Below, piece by piece: positions 37,060-49,992 of a stretch of 64,000 nucleotides of DNA. The notes below the pieces were generated by a model that saw only the letters and a program-made list of their open reading frames with translations, ran no database searches and was not told the origin of the DNA. Position 1 is the stretch's first letter. Each line of letters opens with the position of its first letter. Origin of the DNA: Antitrichia curtipendula. Its lineage: Eukaryota; Streptophyta; Bryopsida; Hypnales; Leucodontaceae. The position numbers and the translations under genes were made by a program. Where the stretch lies: assembly GCA_951230915.1 (NCBI GenBank), contig OX579636.1, forward strand, positions 9,935,001-9,999,000, written 5' to 3'.

Positions 37060-37526
37060 TAAACTAGACTAGTATAAGAACGCATGGAAAAAATTTCAAA
37101 AACTTTGACAATGTAGATTGCAAGATATTTGCATTTAAAGTAAGGAAAACAAGTTTGTTTTTTCAAGAAGATGCTTAGATTGCCCAAAAAACAAGATTGT
37201 CCATAACTTTCTCATCATTAGTCCAAATAGAATGATTAAATGCTTCAAATGTAGACAAAAATGTAATATTTGAGAAAAAATCTATTAATTATAAAAATTC
37301 AATTTTTTGTGATTTTTTCTAGGCTGTCCCGCAAGCTTCTTTTTGGACTTAGGGTGGCATAACTTTTGCTACCAAGCAACGATTGAAATAAAAATTATAT
37401 TCGCATAAAGCTAATCTAATTTCCTATCTTCAAAAAAAATTTCAAAAAATCATGTCAAAAATTGAAATCATATAAGCCTACCCAAAATCCCAAGAGTCCC
37501 TTGTAGGGTCTTTGGGACTTTAGGGA
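37060..37526 (+). mobile_element. piggyBac-like MITE, subfamily B, 5'-truncated
   Basis: The right end, reverse complemented, reads CCCTAAAGTCCCAAAGA and is followed by TTAA at 37527-37530. The last base before TTAA is A instead of G. The interior (ACTAGACTAGTATAAGAACG, TTGCCCAAAAAACAAGATTG) matches the subfamily B copies at 54196 and 60251. The left terminus is absent. Confidence 0.75.
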
Positions 37527-37530
37527 TTAA

Positions 37531-40500
37531 TATACCTTTCCTTATATTTTGTTCTCAATCTAAGCCGCTAATAATAGTAATAATTTAACAAATTAACAAT
37601 CACTTTCCATATTCAAGGATGAACAAAGATAATACTTGTTGATCATCACAGATTCTTGGAGGCTTGAAAGGAGAAAGTTGAAACTTTGTTTTACCTATGT
37701 TGAGAAGGCTAAATTTAGAGCTCTATTAAATTCTTTTTCCTCAAGGAAAAAATCCTAAATGATTTTTTTACCAAATGATAAAATTTAGAAATCTAGAATA
37801 TGGTGTTTGGAATGAAGACCTTGAATTAGATGTGAAAGATTACAAAATAAAAATGAACAACCACAAATAGAGGCAAACTTTTCACTTTTTACTTCAAGCT
37901 TGAAAAAAAAATTCGAACCCTCTCTTAATGGAAGCCAAATGTAATATCTCTTGAAAAAATGTAGAAAAACAATACTTTCTATGAGACTACAACTGATGAA
38001 GTTAAAAAATTTTGAATTCAAATTTGGACCACAACTCCCAAATTTGCTCAACTATAGGACAAACTATAATGCAATTAACAATTGTAAAACTAGAGTAGGA
38101 ATTTAATTAGAGAAGGTTTTTAATTGAAAAGTTTTCCTTTGGATTGGTGTGAACCATTAAGAGGCCATAAAACGGCAAAATTAAATAGGGCTCTACTAAT
38201 TTCTACACTACTAATGATGTCCTATGGTAGGATTTGGAACTCTTTTTGGAATTCCAGTGACCTTGACAATGGAAATTTTTACATGGATATTAGAGCCTGG
38301 AAAGCATTAGATTTCTATTGGAAATATATTTTTTTATTTATACTCTTTGGCTATTCTTTTGTAGTTCTATCTAAATCTAGAATATTTTTTGAAATATTGA
38401 TTAGCAATTTCAGAAAATGAATTTGGAATCATGGAATGTCAAAAAATTTCAAATTTTAGAATGACACAATAACATGTACCATGATGTTTGATATTGTAAT
38501 ATAAACCTATGGAGAAATTCATGAGCATGTATTGCATTTGATATGAATTGTTTCACTTTTAATCTAGAAATTGAAGATAATTTTAATTTCATTAAGATGG
38601 TGATATTATTATAGATGGCATGAAAACAATTCAGAACAGTTGTTTTAAATCTATAATTGTCCTAGATGGTTTAGAATGCTCGTTCTGAAATCTATACCTG
38701 TCCTAGATGGTGAAAATGGCACACCGTCAAAGTGACACTTGGGATACCGCCATTTTAATGAAATTGCCCATATTACCAAAAATAAATACAAAAAATCACT
38801 TTGATAGCTATTTATAAAACAAAGTTTAAAAAATATATATAGTCTCAACTTTTGAGAGTTAAAAGTCTCTAAACTTTACTTGCCATGGAAGTTGACAATA
38901 GTAAATTCACTATGCTAGACTTTAGAGGTGTATGTTGACCAATAGCCTATATTGAACTCCATATTTGTGAACAAAAGAATCACAAAGATGTAGACCCTAT
39001 AGTTGTAAAAATGATACTATTTACTTTTATATTTTTTCAAATTCAAATTCAAATTCAAATTTTTATGGACTTTGATTCAAAAATAATTAAATCCCAAAAG
39101 GTTCCTATTGATTTCCACTAAATTTTTTGGAACTTCCTCAATTAGAAAGACACAAATTCTTCAATAGATCCAACCCCATATTTGTAAATGAGACCTTTTC
39201 AACTTTCATTTTTTTCCTTTTTAAATTCCAAATTCTTATGGCCTTTGTTTTGAAGATTAATTGAATCTCAAAGGTTTCTATTGGTCCTCAAAAAACTTTT
39301 GCATTCCCTCATTTGAAAAAATAATTTTTTTTGGACTTTGATTTCAATCGTGTGACTTCAAAATTCCATTATATTTGTTGTCATTTTAAAGTTCCAATGT
39401 TTTCATCTTGATTTTGTTCTACCATTTTTGGCATGGCTTCATTCCACCATTTTCTCAATTGTGACTTCAAAAAAACTCCACCATCACAAAGTGGATCCTT
39501 TATTTGTCAATAGAAATCCCCTTTAGATCACTTCAAAAATTGGCTAAACCAATCTAAAGGTTGTGAGTAGAATTTTATAGCAATTTGAACTTTGATTTTT
39601 TAACAATGGAATGCTAATTTTCTAATTTTAGAATCAATGACATAGTAAAACATCTGCACACAATTAGTTCTTCACCATATTATTTACTTGAGGAGAAATT
39701 TTCAAATTTTTTGAGCATCGATTGCATTTGATATGAGTTGTTTTATATTTTCATTAAAAATTTATGGTAAATTTTGATTTTTAACAAAAATTTCCAAAGT
39801 GTTTACAACTTATAGAGACATGTAACCACATTTGTAACCAAATAAATACAAAAATTCACATTTATACGTACTCGTAAATGAAGTTTCAAAAAGTGTTAAT
39901 AGGCTTGTCTTTTGAAGATTATAAGTGAGTAGACTTCATTTGACATAGAGGACTTGGTAGTTATGAATTCTTTTTGGTGAACTTTCAAGGAGTATGTTGG
40001 CCAATAGTCAATGTTTGATCCTATATTTATAAATACACAAACCTCAAACCTTTTCAATGTGGACTTGTGAAATTTCAAATTAGAAATACCTCCTTGAGGT
40101 GGGTCTTACACAATGTACCGAGAAAGATGCAAACATCTGTTTTCTTCCCTTCCTTTCTCTGGAGAAATCGAGAGTCATTGATCTCTCTCAAGAAAAAAAT
40201 TCCCCCCTTCTCTGATGTTATTGATCTTCAAAAAAACATCCACCATTGATTGGAAACAACCTTGGCCACCGAATACATATATCTATATAGACTGCAAATA
40301 TGGATACGGAATACATGATACATATATAAACTTCAGATATGTATATGTAATATAGGATACCATTACGGATATGGAGATGTCCAAATGAAATAACTCATAT
40401 TGAATGGTGGCAACACTACCTACCAAAAATACAATAGGGAGAAGGCTAACTGAGTGGGTGGCAGGTGATCAAGTGGGTGGGTCACTGGGTGACAGTTTGT

Positions 40501-43033
40501 ACCCCTTTTGGAAAAACTAACAACAAATGGGATGTTGCCACATGAACCCCCTTTGAAAATCCACATCATTTTGGTTGGAAATTAGCATTTCTTCACAATG
40601 TACTCAAAAGATGCATTACTATAATTCCAAGACCAAGAAGCTCTAAATTAGAAGAAATTTCTGCCTCCAAATGTAGGAAAATAGTAGGTTCCACATTGTT
40701 GGACCTTGTTGGAGACCAAGGTCTTCTTATTTGATAACTTATGCTCATTTGTCATTGACTTTTTGATTTCAGCCAATTAAAAATTTTCCAAAAAAATTGC
40801 CTCTTACCTTTGAACTAGGTGTAAATAGAGCTTTGTATATTCTACAGTGTTATTTGAATTAAACCATATTCAACAATTTTGAAGAATTATATGAAGCTTC
40901 CCAATAAACTATTTAGGATAAATATAAGAATGTGTCCTCTATTGCATGGTGTGTATCTCAACCACACGTAAAACCAATTTGGATTGTGTGATTCCAAACA
41001 TAAATTCAATTTGTTTGAATTTGTTTAGGAATTGGTAGTAAATTAGCAGTTCTATTGTTTTCTCCCTAAAGATATTTGTTTCACATCCGAGGGCCTGGAA
41101 AATACTACCAACCTATTATGGCACCGGCTAGTTTCATTATGGATAGTTTCCATTAAATTTGAAGAGACTTTAACCCCAAAGTGACATGGGATATTTTTCT
41201 TTTAGAATCAGTTGTACAAGTGTTCAATTTTGAATTTTTCTATGTTCAAATCTATTGCTTTCCAAGTATATTTAATTGTAGAAAGAAAAACTACATTACT
41301 ACATAGATCACCTAATTTTTTTGAATCGTTGATTATCTTATTTAGTCTTTTTTTTTACATGGAAAAATGTTTTAACCTGTAAAGAAAATAGGAGGTTCAA
41401 ATGAGGTTCTTTTCTCTTTGACAACCTAGTATGTCAATAATTCTATGATTTTCTAAAGTAAAGATGTTAGTTTATGTGGCAAGCTAGATTTTGTTAGTAA
41501 CTATGTTATAACTATGATGTACTCGATGTACTTCAGGCAAGTAGGCCAGACACTAGAATACAAAGATCATTTCTTTTAGGAATTTGGCAAAATAAATGCA
41601 ATAGGAACCGTTGAGATTTGAGCAAACAAAAGTGTCATATATGGATCCATACACTTCATGGAAGTTTGTGAAAAAAATTCAAGCAATTGCACATTTGCAC
41701 CGTCCAGATCTTTGGCAAGGTAAGATCAAACAACAGTCAACCATATAACAGTTGCTTCTTCATTTCTCTACCAAACTAAAACTAGATTTGTAAAGTGGCA
41801 TAGAAATCACATTACTTTCTCAAATTTATTGTATTTGGTGTCATTGGATAGGTCTTGCAGAATCTTCCTAAACCTTTTTGTTGCATTTATCCATCCAAGT
41901 TTTGTAAATGACTTCAAATTGGGGTTGAAAAACGTCAAGGACACTTTCTATCCTCAATGACGTTTTGAGCTTAAATACCTATGAAAGAATGTTTGAGAGG
42001 GATTGTTAGAAACATTTGTACTATTTTATGTTACAAATGATTTGATTGTTGCCTATAACTTTTGTGAAGGCTTCAAAAGACACGAGATTCTTTTATATTA
42101 TTTAATGACTATTATACAACTTTTTGCTAATTTTATTAATTTTTAAAAGAATTTATTACCTAAAAACAGTCTCCAATTGTATCACAGTTGTCAATTTGGA
42201 GGTAATACTTTTTTTTATCTCCCAAAATAAATTTCGGCTAAAATTTTAAAAGGGATGGTCATCTAATAGATTAGCAATGATTTTACAAAAGAATTCTACA
42301 AATAATTAATTCTACATTTTATGGAATCCATCCAACTAAGCTTTTTTATGAATGCATTTTGAAACATAATTTTTTTGTAGTTTCTTTAAGTTTTTACAAA
42401 TTGGATTTTTCAAATATATTTTTAACTATTATAATACTATTTTTTATAAATAGAAATATTACAATACCTATTTTATTGAGATTTTTGACTTTTTTTTAGT
42501 TCTCATAATTATAGAATTATTCTATACTTTATCTTTTTTGGATATAATCTTCTTAAATATCTTTATATTAGCTATATTTTATTATTTTTAAGTTATTTTT
42601 ATTTTATTTTAAAATATTCAATAAAAATCACATAAATTGTGAAAGTGCAAAAAAAAGAAGGGGGTTTCTTACAATTGCGTTCTCCCAAAAGATGGGATAG
42701 CTTACTTCTTCCTTGGCTCATACAAATGATGATTTCTTTTCGTGAGCCTATATTCTTGGGTCTTTGACAATGTCTTTAGGACCCCTACCTAATGTCATAT
42801 AATGCTAAGTTATACTCCTATTGAATCTTTGATAAAAATGAGCTTATTATATAATTATTTTTCTTATTGAATCTTTGCATATTTTTGTTTATATCTTTGA
42901 ATTGATATATTAATTACTTTAACCAATCAAATTAGCTAAACTTTAGAGGTCTATACAACGTATTGTTGTATCTTGCTTCACAATCCTTCTTTTAAAGTCC
43001 TTTTTGGCCCCCGCTAAATACATGCCAATGCTT
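37531..43033. other. AT-rich spacer of 5.5 kb, no gene seen
   Basis: No supported gene. Low-complexity TATCCATATAC-type motifs lie at 40260-40370. Reading frames such as 37785-38051 and 38124-38420 are short, AT-rich and without recognisable domains. Confidence 0.45.
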
Positions 43034-44083
43034 TTAACCCCTGAGCACCCGGCCCGTGGAGACTGAATAGGGGCTGCAGACAAGCATTTTCCAGTAAAAA
43101 TGCCACCCGAGGCTGAAAATCGAGATCCACAGAAGTCCACCGTTGAATCAAGGAGTAGAGACTGACACGGAGCTGTAAAAAAAAATTCAAATGTTTTCAC
43201 CGTGCAATGCAAAAGCTTATAACAGTCAACCAGAAGGAGAATTTGATCAATCACGCAAAGTTCGGTGGGGTCATATGCTTCCAGGAATCATTGCATGACA
43301 TAAAATTGCAATCAAGCCATGAATTTCAAGGAGGGTAACTTCTGACACATGAGCTGGGGCCCTACCAAATTTGAGCTTTTTTAGACCATGCCAGGACCCT
43401 CGAAAGTTGCATTGAATGTGAGTGCTGGACATGGGGGAGGAACACGGACCGGGAGTAGTGTACGAGGCTAACTGACACGCTGGCAAGTCCATGCACTGCA
43501 GTGGGTAGGACACTGCCACCTGCGCTCTCCCGTGCCCATCCAACCGCTGATGTCAGCTGAAGACTCTTCCGACCTTGGGAGTGCAGAGGCCCGGTATCAA
43601 AGAAGTAGCAGGGTAACATAATGAGTCCAAAAGCAACGCCTGCCTGAAACGACAGCATCAAATTCATGCCATTCTCAATGTCGCCAAACATAATAAGGTG
43701 CACATTCCAAGTGTGATGGAAAGACAATAGTTGTAACCCTGAATGGCATTCAACCCTAGTCGATTTCCAAAGTCCCGACTTCCCAATACACTGCCTTCAA
43801 TGACCCAGACAATAAATTGAAAGCAAATTACAATTCTGAACACTTCCAGGTACAACAAAAAAAAATGGACAATAGAATTGCCAAACTCTTCATAATCTCC
43901 TACACATGAAATCAAGGACGACAGACATTGAAGACCTCCAAGCTTGTAGCTAAAAAGAAACGTCATTCTCTGGAGCTCATACCCAACCCTCTTCGCTGCC
44001 TTGAATTCACTACATGATCTCACACCCTATGAAGCTCAAAATCACCCTCCGTTTGTAGCCAATCCACCTACTACAAACATATG

Positions 44084-46395
44084 TCAATGACAAGGAGGAC
44101 GAGTGACTCGTAGTGCAAAAAAATTCTGAGTGTGCACTTTCACAAAGCACTTGTCTACACACATGTGTGCACCAGCACATGTTGTGCATCGATATCGGGT
44201 CCTTTGTTTGCAAACTATGCACCTACGCCAAAGGTTAGGGCGGATGCTACTATAGTGCAAGGCCCTTGGGTGGCGAAGGCAATCCACCTTGCATGTCGAT
44301 GGTAGATCCAACCAAGGACCTATCAAGCTCTCATGTGGTAAGAGAGCCTCTTCCGATACACCTTTTCACCGCGACTGAGTCGGTCATGCTTCAATAACAC
44401 CCAAGAATTCTGCAACCAACAATCAACGGTGAAGAAAAAGTGCTTGTGCCACCACTTGTGTGAATGGAATTGCACACTATAATCGGTCCGCATCTGATCC
44501 ACAACATAAACACTACGCATGTGGGTCTGGTACTCCACTTGTTGTGGTGTAGATGCAATGGCCTCTCGAACACCCTGCATCCAACGCATTGAGCGTGCTC
44601 CCTCGGCTACTGGATCTGCAGAGGGGGAAAGAATGTATACCGGCTTCAAGTCATACCAATATGTAGCGGCCATGCGTCGTTCGGCATGCATTCGCCACAT
44701 CAAGGTGCCACGGGGGTGTTCACCTTTCTTGTGTCCCAAAAGCGAGGTTGGTAGTCCAACGCGATTCTCCCTCACAGTGCAGGTCGCCCATATTCCACGC
44801 CGCCACAAATCCTCAAATAACATAGGCGATGAGAAGAAGTTGTCGCACACAATAGTATGCCTAATGCCGTCCATGCTGACGGTGAGTTCACGCACAACTC
44901 GTTTGCCTTTATGTGGTTCTGGCACTCCTAACGCTCCTACATAAGGTAAAAGGTTGTATATGTATCATTACAAAAAATTTCAGCCCTGGAAAAGGCCGCT
45001 AACAGCTCATTTTCGGCACCCCTGTGGTGCAATTACAGAAAAAATAAAAAATTGTTTTTTTATTTTTTTAATATTTTTTTATAAAAAATAATAAGAAAAA
45101 ATAATAAGAAAAAAATAAAAAAATAAGAAAAAAATTAAAAATTAAAAAAAAAATTTTAAAAAATTTTAAAAAATTTTAAAAATTTTAAAAAAATTTTAAA
45201 AATTAAAAAATCTGACAGAACGCTGACGTGGTCGAAATTCGACCACGTCAGCGATTTCAGTTCAGTCCCACATTTCTCTCTACTTGCACCGGGGGGGTGC
45301 AGAACTCACGACCTTTTCCAGGGCTGATATTTTTTGTAATGCATGATGGATTGCAAACAACAGCCCAAAACTTGAAGCCATACTTTGTTGGCTTCAACGG
45401 CATGTATTGTCGAAACCCTGAATAGTGGCCTCAATACGCCACCATAATTTCATCACTAGCAATGAACTCCTTAGGGTTGTACAATGCGCGACTCCTCGTG
45501 ACAAAGTCAGAATAATCCACCTGACTTTTGCAAGTTTATCATACTGTAGTGACGCCCTGTCAATGTCTAAAGTCTCGTTATTCACGAGATGTAGGCATCG
45601 TAGTAAAGACTCAAAGCGATTTCGTGTGAAGATACAAGGAATCAAGGAACACCGGAGATATTCCTGTCGCTTCCAATAGTCGCGTATAGTGGGCATCAAC
45701 TTGATGCCCATGAGAATGGTTACACCTATAAATGCCCGGAGTTCCAAACGACAGGTTGGAACCCAGTGAGGGCCACCATTAGTGTGCTTCGAGCCTCCCG
45801 TACCTTGCTGCGATGCGTACAAATTGGTTTGGGCAACAATCTCTTGTACTACCCGCTCATCACAAAACAAATCGAAAAAGTACAAGGCTGGACGTCTAAT
45901 ACGAGGGACTCTGGCTTTTGGACTTGGATGGGGTCCACGAAATGATTCCCTGTCGCCCAAAAGTGTGGTTTCCGAGCTCTGCCAAAACGTATCTTGATAG
46001 CGAGCCCGGAAATCCAAATCATCAAGATTACCCTCACCCTCATAATAACCGATCTCGTGACGAAGATCGACGTTGCCACCTCCCGATCCCATCTCAAAAT
46101 CAGAGTATTCAATGGATGAGATATCACCTGCAAAGTCCCGCTAGTCACCCCTCCACTCAGAATCTGGCTCTGACGTGTCTTTGGTGGCACTACTTGATAC
46201 TACCGAAGCTCCAGGGCCGCAAGGTCCGCCACAGATGTCCTTTGCTGGCAAGGCAACAAATCCACAAGCTCCTCATCCAATTGTTGGGTTGGGAACTCAG
46301 GGATGTCATCATCATTAGAGTTGTCTGCTGGGCATGCGGAGGGACCTGCCACGTTTGCACCTTGTGTAGGTTCACCACCGTCAGGTACACAACAA
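44084..46395 (-). pseudogene. piggyBac transposase, broken by frameshifts, a stop and an inserted MITE
   Basis: Pieces of one protein appear in order on the minus strand. An acidic N-terminal part lies near 46390-46090 with several frame changes. The segment at 46092-45530 contains FFDLFCDERVVQEIVAQTN and LMGIKLMPTIRDYW, typical of the piggyBac dimerisation/insertion region. The first catalytic Asp lies in IASDEIMVAY, followed by an in-frame TGA at 45433-45431 and YMPLKPTKYGFKFWAV. After a 370-bp insertion the protein resumes as YIYNLLPYVG, then IVCDNFFSSPMLFEDL (second Asp), TCTVRENRVGLP and VVDQMRTDYS...KWWHKHFFF (third Asp). After another frameshift near 44326 comes the C-terminal cysteine-rich domain with C-x2-C-x7-C-x2-C-x5-C-x3-C-x4-H (44221-44132). 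Another frameshift lies near 45525. The family assignment is firm; the gene is dead. Confidence 0.92.
44969..45338. mobile_element. Mutator-like MITE inserted in the piggyBac transposase
   Basis: 370 bp with ends TACAAAAAATTTCAGCCCTG and, reverse complemented, TACAAAAAATATCAGCCCTG; the match extends to about 27 bp. The flanks are ATGTATCAT (44960-44968) and ATGCATGAT (45339-45347), a 9-bp duplication with two mismatches, as made by Mutator-like elements. It interrupts the transposase between CNPS and YIYNLL. The interior has a long A/T-homopolymer stretch (45040-45210) and a perfect GC-containing palindrome CGCTGACGTGGTCGAA plus its complement at about 45221-45253. Confidence 0.85.
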
Positions 46396-46430
46396 TCTAG
46401 AATGTGGACCTTCCTTCATGGCCAAATTTG

Positions 46431-46668
46431 TTAAAATGAGAGAAAATGGTCATTTTGAGACTTCAACAGTTCAACCCTAAAACCGTTTTAGTGATTTTAT
46501 CCTTGAGTCGAAGATAAAATGCGAATGCAACCTTTGGGCAATCAAAGGTTTTTATATATATTAACATATGAAAGTCTCAAATTACCGAATAGTCTCAAAA
46601 TTAAATAGTTATAACGATTTATCTTTGAGTCAAAGATAAAATTGAGACTACACTTTGTCTCATTTTAA
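46431..46668. mobile_element. Possible 238-bp MITE with TTAAAATGAGA ends
   Basis: The left end TTAAAATGAGAGAAAATG and the right end, reverse complemented TTAAAATGAGACAAAGTG, match at 16 of 18 positions. A second inverted motif (TTTGAGACTT, AAGTCTCAAAT) lies inside. Target duplication not clear. It sits immediately upstream of the transposase relic's N-terminal region. Confidence 0.5.
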
Positions 46669-46669
46669 A

Positions 46670-48300
46670 TAATATGGCCTTCTTCCACCAATACTTCCTC
46701 TGAATAGGACAAAGTAAAATTGCACACCTTTCTCTTGCCAACGTTGTTGGGGTTCCCCTACAAATTCTTAGAGCCCTCCCCACTAGACTGGATCATATCC
46801 CAAAACTGGAAGTGAAATAGAAACTGTAGTTGGCAACCCGCTCATGTTGCTATGTAATAAGGGCTACTCGAAGCGGGGCAAGAATTCGCCGGAGTCATTG
46901 CTACCACCTTCCGTTTCCTAGTCGCCATGGTCAAGCCACTCCTGCACGCGCGTGGATGCCGCAAAGGCTGGCGCCAGTCCATGGACCACATTCAGAAGCC
47001 AGTGTCCATCAGCACCACATGCAATGCTACCTCCATTCTTGCAATAACGTTGTGAGAATCATGAATTCAGTCATCGATGGAATATGTTTTGGTGAAGTAA
47101 GAGTCCATAAAGAGGCATCAACCCTACGACTTCTCAACTGCAAGAACTAAGCTTATTCATATGTTGTGCAGCATTGCTTCAGGTCGTGGCTCAACAGTCG
47201 GCTCTTGAAGAGCTTACTAGTAGTAAGCATATTGTGCCAAAATATCCAGTGAATGTTCCATTGTGATCAGACTCGTAAATGACTTTAGAGGCTCATGAAG
47301 TTTAATTTTCCTTAGTGAAATCCTCATGAAGTTATGCTTGCCTTAGTGAAATCCTTGTATCCCATACCGTATGGGAACGGCACTTCATTTTCATTATCTA
47401 ACATGGTCTTTGTGTCATGAAGAACTTAGTAAATTTGTCTAAGGAAATACTATAGATATTGACGATGAGCGTGCGTGATCTAAAACCTGCAGTTACTGCT
47501 GGCAACGGATTCACTTCAGCAGAATCAATTGCCAACAAGAATTGGGAAGCAACGAAGGCCACTTCACTGTACATCATACATCGTAACGTGAATCGGCAAG
47601 TCTAAGCTTGTTTATGATGTCTTTAGCGGCCTATGGTTCCAAAATATTCCACCATACAATTGGGAATTCCAATTGATCCTAGCGCTAAATACATATAACC
47701 TTCATACTTCATGAATACGCAAACAGCAGACTTGCTTCAAATGGACTGAAATAAAACCACGACATTGACAGAAGTGGGAGACACTACGAGTGCCCTCAAG
47801 AAGAAATTCGGGAAGCAATGCAGTGGAATGGAGGTCGAATTTGCATTGACAGTAGAGAATTTGAGTGCAATTTGTAAACGGAGAGAACAACATTGTATTT
47901 GATTTCAAAAGACAGACGGTTACAAAATTGGTGCCGTGAGGTGCACCCTTGTGGATCTACTGGAAGAGGCAGCTTACTCCCATTTCACTCCTACTTTCTC
48001 CAATTCTACAACATAAGACCTAAGCGTTCATGCATTCTTCCAAATCCCCAGCAGTCCGAAATAGCCCTCCCCCCAAACGTCAGGTTGGACCACCGCACAT
48101 GTCGTGTTTGAATCACTAAGTTCTTCAAAGCCTGTTGTACCTACCTGTAATAAACATCCCAAATGCAACATGGCACGAAAATTGAAAGTGAACTGAATGC
48201 ACTCATCGTTCGTCATTGATGCGTCGTTGTTAACGATGGTGTCCTAACGCCAAATTTAGAGAAAATTGCAACCTATCATGCACATCAGGCTGTGTAAAGG
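46670..48300. other. Interior of the piggyBac element, unassigned
   Basis: Moderate GC, short frames on both strands, nothing recognisable. It could be remnants of introns, captured sequence or later insertions. Confidence 0.35.
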
Positions 48301-48303
48301 TGC

Positions 48304-48909
48304 TTGTGGGAGATTGCCTTGCACATTGGCGTTCAGATCTCAAGCAATGCGGTGAACGAATTGCGGGCTCAATGGGCGGTGGGACCCAATTTGGAGGTGG
48401 TTTGCTGCACAGTGGAGGGGAATGTCCTATCCCTTCCGATGAAGTTGTCTCTGCTAGCCCCTCCAACAAAGAAGCCCCGATCTGCTGCGCCTCCCATGCA
48501 AGACCCCGCCCCGCCTGGTTCCGCGCGGATGCCGCTGACAACCGCCCAAGTCCCGACCGTGCGCTTCTCCTCCGTCGAACGCTCTGACCTGCTGCACACG
48601 TCGACCCGGTGGTCGTCCTCGCCCGCGGCCCGAGCCCCTCCCGCTCCCCTCTCCTCCGTTGACATCGAGGACCTGCTGCGGACGTTGACCTCGCAGTCGT
48701 CCTTGACCGCAGTCCAAGCCCGAACCGCTCTCCTCTCCTTCGTCGGAATCAGGAACCCCGCCCCTTCCATGCCCACCTCTGCCTATTCGCCCTCCCCTCC
48801 TTTCACCCCTGGCCTAAACCTCTGCCGCTATCCCTCACCGATTCGAAAATATGATCACGGGGAAGTGTTGAACCCGCCTGCGAGCGCTCTCCCGTGTCGA
48901 AGTCTCTAG
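48304..48909 (+). other. GC-rich block with a long Pro/Ser/Ala-rich frame
   Basis: The frame on the plus strand encodes about 200 residues rich in Pro, Ser and Ala. It contains two similar segments: RFSSVERSDLLHTSTRWSSS and PLSSVDIEDLLRTLTSQSSL, with a third near ALLSFVGIRNP. The internal repeat has a DNA period of about 90 bp. The minus strand is also open for 135 codons, so the coding strand is not certain. Base composition is far more GC-rich than the surroundings. I do not recognise it; it could be captured host sequence. Confidence 0.3.
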
Positions 48910-49397
48910 CACCGGGCTGTGGTCCGCATTGGATAAGGGGTCTTTCGTGTGGTTCTCCCTCCATGCTCTTTAGTTCCAATCGTTCTCCCTCGTGCAGGAT
49001 TGTTGGTTCCTTCTTGTACATCAAAATTCGGCCACCATTTGTTGCGGATGAACTTGTTCACCAAAGGTGCCAATCCGTCAGGATGACCTTCAGGAATCCT
49101 ATCATGCACACCAAGGATCCGAAAGCAATGCCTGCGGAACAAATAACGCCACGAGTTTCCCTTTGGATTTTCAGACCAGTAGTGATTCTCGTTGGGATCA
49201 ACGAGACCCAAGAGGAATTCCTCATCAAAGCATTTCTTGAGCTTGACCACCTGATCATTGCTAGCGTTGTGGCGTGTCTTCCCCAAGCATTCTAACAATA
49301 GTTGCATCTCCAACAATTCTCCATGTGGAACTCTCGGTGATGAACCAGTGGGGGCAACTGCGGCACAACCATCCTTGGGTTCCACAATGTTGTCCAT
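48906..49397 (-). CDS. Unrecognised 163-residue frame inside the piggyBac element
   Basis: The frame opens at ATG 49397 and closes at 48906. The middle part (KLKKCFDEEFLLGLVDPNENHYWSE, NSWRYLFRRHCFRILGVHD, NKFIRNKWWPNFDV) looks protein-like, with a mix of charged and aromatic residues. The last ~40 residues are basic and low in complexity. No known domain recognised. It lies on the same strand as the transposase and could be a second gene of the element or a captured fragment. Confidence 0.35.
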   Translation of the reverse strand: MDNIVEPKDGCAAVAPTGSSPRVPHGELLEMQLLLECLGKTRHNASNDQVVKLKKCFDEEFLLGLVDPNENHYWSENPKGNSWRYLFRRHCFRILGVHDRIPEGHPDGLAPLVNKFIRNKWWPNFDVQEGTNNPARGRTIGTKEHGGRTTRKTPYPMRTTARC

Positions 49398-49992
49398 GTT
49401 TGATTCTCACGAATTCACCTTGCACGTCGTTCCTAAACTGCCAATCGCAGTCTTCGTGAAGTGGAGCAGTCCCTGGAGGTGGAGCAGAATTCCCTTGCTG
49501 GTGTACCTCTCCGCGCCTCCACTCTCAAAAATGGAGCGATTTCCTCCATCGACACAATTAGAAGAATGAAAAAATTGTACAAACAACCCACACCCCGTCC
49601 AGAAGAACTGGACTTGCACTCAAACCCTGAACACACCCTCGTCCCCACACGCTCAGATTGTTGAAGAGTGCCACCTCAGGAGTGAAGTTTGTGGGAACCC
49701 AAACCCTCAGATATGGCTCGAAAATGACCCAATTGTTTGCCACCGGACACCTCCGGTTATTCCGGTCACTTTTTCCACTGAATTCAACCCAAAATGCAGC
49801 TTTTGTGCCGCGATTGGCTGAAACATGTGTTCGACTACTTCATCTCCGGGTTCCCCCACTGAGCTTCACTCATAACCCCACTCCACGACTGCCTGGTACC
49901 ATTTACTGTGCTGTACCAGCCCATCTGCCAAATTTAAATTCATTTTCAATTTTGAACGACAAGATCCCGTCGTTGGGGCGCTCAAGGGTTAA

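Larger units (their letters stand above)
43038..49988 (-). mobile_element. Decayed piggyBac element with transposase, ~6.95 kb
   Basis: The left terminus CCCCTGAGCACCC and the right terminus, reverse complemented CCCTTGAGCGCCC, match at 11 of 13 positions. Each abuts TTAA (43034-43037 and 49989-49992). Ends starting CC and a TTAA duplication are the piggyBac signature. A piggyBac-type transposase relic lies inside at about 44084-46395 on the minus strand. The stretch from 46400 to 49940 includes a further unrecognised frame and a GC-rich block. The length is large for piggyBac, so extra insertions or captured sequence are likely, and the outer boundaries are inferred from the matching ends. 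Confidence 0.68.
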
